From the NCBI GenBank assembly GCA_016219235.1, contig JACRBO010000191.1, positions 1-8,371 of the forward strand: 8,371 nucleotides of DNA, given 5' to 3'. The position numbers were made by a program, and so were the translations under genes. The stretch comes from Chloroflexota bacterium. Lineage in GTDB: Bacteria; Chloroflexota; Anaerolineae; Fen-1058. Each line of letters starts with the position of its first letter. The stretch's first letter is position 1. Under the pieces are notes generated by a model. The model ran no database searches, was not told where the DNA came from, and worked only from the letters and a program-made list of their open reading frames with translations. Positions 5,696 to 8,371 of the stretch are shown here, one piece after another.

Positions 5696-6595
5696 TCACG
5701 CGATCACGCCGTACACTTGATCGGGCGCGAGGATTTTTTCAAACCGATCGCGCAGCGCAAGGCGCGCTTCATAACACAGGTGGCAGGCGTCGGCATAAGC
5801 GCTGTCGTGCGGCACATTGTACTGGCGCACCAACTCGACCGGTCCCCCGCGCAATAACGGCCCCGCGATAGGATGCGCGTCCGGATCGTAGGCTTCGCAG
5901 ATGTCTTTCAACGGAGTATCAAACAGGTTGCCGATCACGATGCCCTGGCACGTGTGCAAGTTGCCAAACGGATCGACGTGCACGCGGCCCGGCTCACGCA
6001 AGTCTTCATGCGGGCAGGCCGTGAATTCCGTCCACGGCCGGCGTGGCGCGCGATCGATCAGTTTCACGGCGGCGCGCCCGCGATACATCACCCCCGATTC
6101 GCCTTCCGGCAGCTGCCCGACAATGGCAGCTGCTTCAGCCGTCGCGGGCTGCGCCACGCTGATCACCCCGATCGGGATGCCCAACCGATCGGCTGCGGTA
6201 CGGGCGTTGCGAGCCTGTTGGCTGAGCTGCTCGTCGAAGTGATATTCGTCGCTGCTGATGGACAGATCGTCGATCAAACCGGCGAGCGGTTTCAGCCACG
6301 CCAGTGCATCTTCGACGCTGGTCGCCCAGTAACTGTTCGACACGACGCCGACCGCGTAGCCTTGCTGCTTCGCCAGCCGCACGCCTTCCAGCAACACCGC
6401 GTAATACAAAAACGGCTCGCCGCCCTCGAAATAGATCGACTCGATCGTGCCCAGGTCACGGGCTTCACTCAGAATATGGCGGATGTTCTCCAACGTCATC
6501 ACGCCGCTTTGTCGCGGACTGCCCCACACAAAACAATGATCGCATTCGAACGTGCATTGATACGTCAACAGCAGATGCAAACCCGACAGCTTCAT
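5696..6595 (-). CDS. Radical SAM protein with C-terminal auxiliary-cluster-like cysteines
   Basis: This is an S-adenosylmethionine-cleaving [4Fe-4S] enzyme of unknown substrate. The cluster motif is C14-x3-C18-x2-C21 (QCTFECDHC). GGEP (residues 58-61) binds the SAM amino group in this superfamily, and SNSYW (86-90) and SISSDEYH (112-119) continue the barrel strands. After the barrel come Cys194, GNLHTCQGI with Cys216, Cys233 and a CHLC pair (271/274). This arrangement recalls the SPASM/twitch auxiliary cluster regions of peptide-modifying radical SAM enzymes, although it is shorter than a full SPASM set. Length is 299 residues. The start is well supported: AGGAGG at 6606-6601 with a five-base spacer before the ATG at 6595. 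The gene stands alone between two palindromic repeats. I found no convincing precursor peptide or partner gene beside it, so a peptide-modifying role is only a possibility. Confidence 0.9.
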   Translation of the reverse strand: MKLSGLHLLLTYQCTFECDHCFVWGSPRQSGVMTLENIRHILSEARDLGTIESIYFEGGEPFLYYAVLLEGVRLAKQQGYAVGVVSNSYWATSVEDALAWLKPLAGLIDDLSISSDEYHFDEQLSQQARNARTAADRLGIPIGVISVAQPATAEAAAIVGQLPEGESGVMYRGRAAVKLIDRAPRRPWTEFTACPHEDLREPGRVHVDPFGNLHTCQGIVIGNLFDTPLKDICEAYDPDAHPIAGPLLRGGPVELVRQYNVPHDSAYADACHLCYEARLALRDRFEKILAPDQVYGVIA

Positions 6596-6612
6596 GTTAG
6601 CCTCCTAAATTG

Positions 6613-6727
6613 ACTTGACAATGCTAGATTTCTTGACTTGCCGCAAGAGAACGCAAAGAACACCAAAGCAAACTTGCCATCTTTGCGATCTCTGTGTTCT
6701 TTTGTGGCTACTGTAACATTGTCAAGT
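6613..6727. repeat. 115-base palindromic repeat overlapping the end of the acyl-CoA dehydrogenase gene
   Basis: The terminal 14 bases, ACTTGACAATGCTA (6613-6626) and the complement of 6714-6727, match at 13 of 14. A longer imperfect palindrome lies inside: 6640-6668 against the complement of 6681-6708, agreeing at roughly three quarters of positions. The word content (ACGCAAAGAACACCAAAG and its partner) is AT-richer than the neighbouring genes and resembles a class of dispersed repeat I recall from many bacterial intergenic regions. The right end lies inside the coding region, encoding its last five residues and stop codon. Many mismatches are A-C read on the minus strand but G-T read on the plus strand, so plus-strand RNA would fold better. 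Confidence 0.65.
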
Positions 6728-8333
6728 TAAGTGGACACCAGACTTCTCGATCATTCAGCGCCCAGGCCGGGAACGATTCGTGTTGCAAGAAACGACGCGC
6801 ATACAACGCCGCGAGTTTGGCGTAGCGTTCACCCGCCGACTGCGCCAGATCGTACAACAGCGCCACTTGCGCGCCGTCTGCCAGCGTGCGCAGGACGTCC
6901 TTGCTGTGCCACTGCGCCTCAGCCGGTTCAAGCGTCAGCAAGTGCTTGAGGTCATCTTCGATTTTGCGGCGCGTCTGCTTCGCTTCAGGGGTATTGGCGC
7001 GATCCAACATCGGCAGCATTTCGTCGAGGAAGCTTTCATGCGCGCTCTTCTTGCGAATCGCCTCCAGCATATCCAGCGCCTGAATGTTGCTGGTCCCCTC
7101 CCAGATGATGGTCACCAACGACTCGCGGTGCAGCCGCGCGATGGGGAAATCATCCAGAAAGCCGATGCCGCCGAACAATTCCATCGCCAGCTGCGTGGCC
7201 GCCGCGCCGTGTTCGGCGGTGCGATTCTTCAGCAGATGCGACAGGAAGCGCGCGTAGTGATAGCGCTCGGAATAAGGCGGCGTCTCACGCCATACTCGAT
7301 CGAACCACGCGACCGCGTGGAACAGCAGCGCGAGTCCGCCCGCGATGCGCACAGCCAGATCGGTGAGGTCGTATCGCACCAGCGGATGATCGATGATGGG
7401 TTTGCCAAAGGCCGATCGGGCTTGCGTGCGAAACAGCGACTCCAGCTGCGCTTTGCGCGCCAGGCCCATCGCGCCCGCCGCATTCGCCAGCCGCGACACA
7501 GTCAGGTTTTCCAGCGTGTAATAGATGCCCAACTCTTTTTGCCCGACCAGAAAGGCCTGCGCGCCGTCGAATTCGACTTCGCCGCTGGGCACGGCCCGCG
7601 TGGCGCTCTTGTCTTTCAAGCGTCGCACGTGATAGTTCAACTGGCCGTTCGAGTTGAGCCGCGGCGCGATCCGCGGCACCAGAAACAGCGCGATCCCCTT
7701 GGGGCCGGGTGGCGCGCCTTCGGGCCGCGCGGTCACGATCGCTACATCGGCCAGGCCCGCATTGCTCGCGAAGTATTTATCGTCGCCGTACAACTGCCAG
7801 CCATCACCATTCAATCGGGCCAGCGTCTTGTTTGCGCCCAGGTCGCTGCCGCCGTGCGTTTCCGTCATCCACGTCGCGCCCCAGGCGTCGCCTGACAACA
7901 GCGGTTGAAGCCAGTGCTGCTGATCGGGCAGGTACTTGTAAATCGCGTACGCGGTTTGATTGGTGACGATCAACGAACAATACAGGCCGGGATCGGCCAG
8001 CAGGTAGCCGAGTGCGAAATGTTGATGCCACGATCCGCCTTCGTAGGGTGCGCGATTGATGAACGCGATGTCTTTAAGCAAAGCGGCATGCGCCGGGCTT
8101 AACCGCACCCGATCGATCCGGTTGCCATCGACAGCGTGCATCACGAGCACTGGCACCGCGCCGCGATCGATGTGTTCGGCCACTTCGTACGCGCGCCCGC
8201 CGGCCACATTGCCGAAATCGATCAACGCCGCTTCATGCTCGACCCAGTGCGGCCAGTGCTTGCTCAGAATCGGCCGCAGATCGGGATCGAGCAGCCAGTG
8301 ATTTTTGCCATAAGCGTACGATCGATGATCCAT
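6708..8333 (-). CDS. Acyl-CoA dehydrogenase family flavoprotein, AidB-like
   Basis: This is a predicted FAD-dependent acyl-CoA dehydrogenase of the longer AidB-like branch, which would oxidise an acyl-CoA thioester at the alpha-beta position; substrate unknown. Residues numbered from the chosen start (541 aa): WMTETHGGSDLGA (155-167) is the flavin-contacting middle motif, RSAFGKPI (306-313) the start of the C-terminal helical domain, and MELFGGIGFLDDFPIARLHRES (384-405) the flavin/dimer-contact region, here split by position only. IWEGTSNIQ (410-418) contains Glu412, where the catalytic base of medium-chain enzymes sits. A C-terminal helical extension of about 120 residues sets it apart from typical 380-residue enzymes. 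ATG at 8333 is preferred because AAAGGA (8345-8340) lies six bases upstream. The only alternative is an in-frame TTG at 8348, bounded by a stop at 8366. The final residues LTMLQ and the stop come from a repeat. No beta-oxidation partner is visible. Confidence 0.93.
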   Translation of the reverse strand: MDHRSYAYGKNHWLLDPDLRPILSKHWPHWVEHEAALIDFGNVAGGRAYEVAEHIDRGAVPVLVMHAVDGNRIDRVRLSPAHAALLKDIAFINRAPYEGGSWHQHFALGYLLADPGLYCSLIVTNQTAYAIYKYLPDQQHWLQPLLSGDAWGATWMTETHGGSDLGANKTLARLNGDGWQLYGDDKYFASNAGLADVAIVTARPEGAPPGPKGIALFLVPRIAPRLNSNGQLNYHVRRLKDKSATRAVPSGEVEFDGAQAFLVGQKELGIYYTLENLTVSRLANAAGAMGLARKAQLESLFRTQARSAFGKPIIDHPLVRYDLTDLAVRIAGGLALLFHAVAWFDRVWRETPPYSERYHYARFLSHLLKNRTAEHGAAATQLAMELFGGIGFLDDFPIARLHRESLVTIIWEGTSNIQALDMLEAIRKKSAHESFLDEMLPMLDRANTPEAKQTRRKIEDDLKHLLTLEPAEAQWHSKDVLRTLADGAQVALLYDLAQSAGERYAKLAALYARRFLQHESFPAWALNDREVWCPLNLTMLQ

Positions 8334-8339
8334 CGTCCA

Positions 8340-8345
8340 TCCTTT
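8340..8345 (-). promoter_or_regulatory. Shine-Dalgarno AAAGGA deciding the dehydrogenase start
   Basis: On the minus strand AAAGGA is followed by TGGACG and then ATG at 8333, a six-base spacer. The upstream TTG at 8348 precedes this site and has no comparable one of its own, so the ATG is the better start. Confidence 0.65.
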
Positions 8346-8354
8346 CAATGTGCC

Positions 8355-8370
8355 TGACTGCGTTCAGTCA
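8355..8370. promoter_or_regulatory. Perfect 6-bp dyad in the dehydrogenase leader, possible operator
   Basis: TGACTG and CAGTCA are exact inverted repeats separated by CGTT, 21 bases upstream of the dehydrogenase start codon. Position and symmetry would suit a dimeric repressor such as a TetR- or GntR-type regulator of acyl-CoA metabolism, or a small leader hairpin. A dyad this short can arise by chance, no promoter boxes are visible because the window ends one base further, and no regulator gene is present. Confidence 0.3.
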
Positions 8371-8371
8371 T

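Noticed and set aside
5873..6613. A 246-codon plus-strand frame opposite the radical SAM gene
   Set aside because: Shadow of a gene with CxxxCxxC, GGEP and a strong Shine-Dalgarno site.
6780..7895. A 371-codon open frame on the plus strand opposite the acyl-CoA dehydrogenase
   Set aside because: It is fully antisense to a gene with intact family motifs, has arginine/glutamine-rich shadow composition and matches no family I know.
1..8371. tRNA, rRNA or CRISPR array
   Set aside because: Scanning both strands gave no tRNA cloverleaf with conserved arms, no rRNA-like sequence and no regularly spaced repeat series.

Overview
The window is GC-rich bacterial chromosome (roughly 60% GC by eye) carrying eight protein genes, of which only the first is cut by the window edge. 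Strong AGGAGG-type Shine-Dalgarno sites precede several genes. RNase J, a GxxExxY-type protein, an orphan amino-acid-type ABC ATPase and word-like intergenic repeats together suggest an uncultured lineage such as Chloroflexota (Anaerolineae-like). That placement is inference at low confidence, because no rRNA or marker gene is present.

Layout: the left part is on the plus strand. It holds the 3' two thirds of ribonuclease J (1-1170), a long hairpin (1184-1236), and a family 2 glycosyltransferase with a C-terminal membrane region (1261-2280). Everything to the right is on the minus strand. In transcription order from the right edge: an AidB-like acyl-CoA dehydrogenase (8333-6708), a palindromic intergenic repeat (6727-6613) that runs into its 3' end, a radical SAM protein with extra C-terminal cysteines (6595-5696), a second palindromic repeat (5661-5520), a CoA-binding-fold protein (5472-5044) tightly coupled to a polar amino acid ABC-transporter ATPase (5037-4258), an intrinsic terminator (4239-4198), an M19 dipeptidase with a probable TTG start (4187-3120), and a tandem-domain GxxExxY protein (3070-2282). 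The last is flanked by 26-bp inverted repeats and meets the glycosyltransferase gene tail to tail with one base between the stop codons.

How the genes work together: the only convincing operon is CoA-binding protein plus ABC ATPase, closed by the terminator. Dipeptidase and GxxExxY gene lie 49 bases apart on one strand and could share a transcript. No pathway unites the window. Amino acid uptake ATPase next to dipeptidase is a loose theme of peptide and amino acid scavenging, and the acyl-CoA dehydrogenase and radical SAM genes look independent.

The most interesting structure is the GxxExxY gene. Almost the whole interval between two inverted repeats is this one ORF, its first nuclease-like domain keeps the catalytic residues and its second has lost all of them, and one repeat forms the C-terminal tail and stop codon of the neighbouring glycosyltransferase. 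A second case of a repeat running into a coding region is at the end of the acyl-CoA dehydrogenase. The hexamer CGATCG is also strikingly frequent across the window (about 23 copies by eye).
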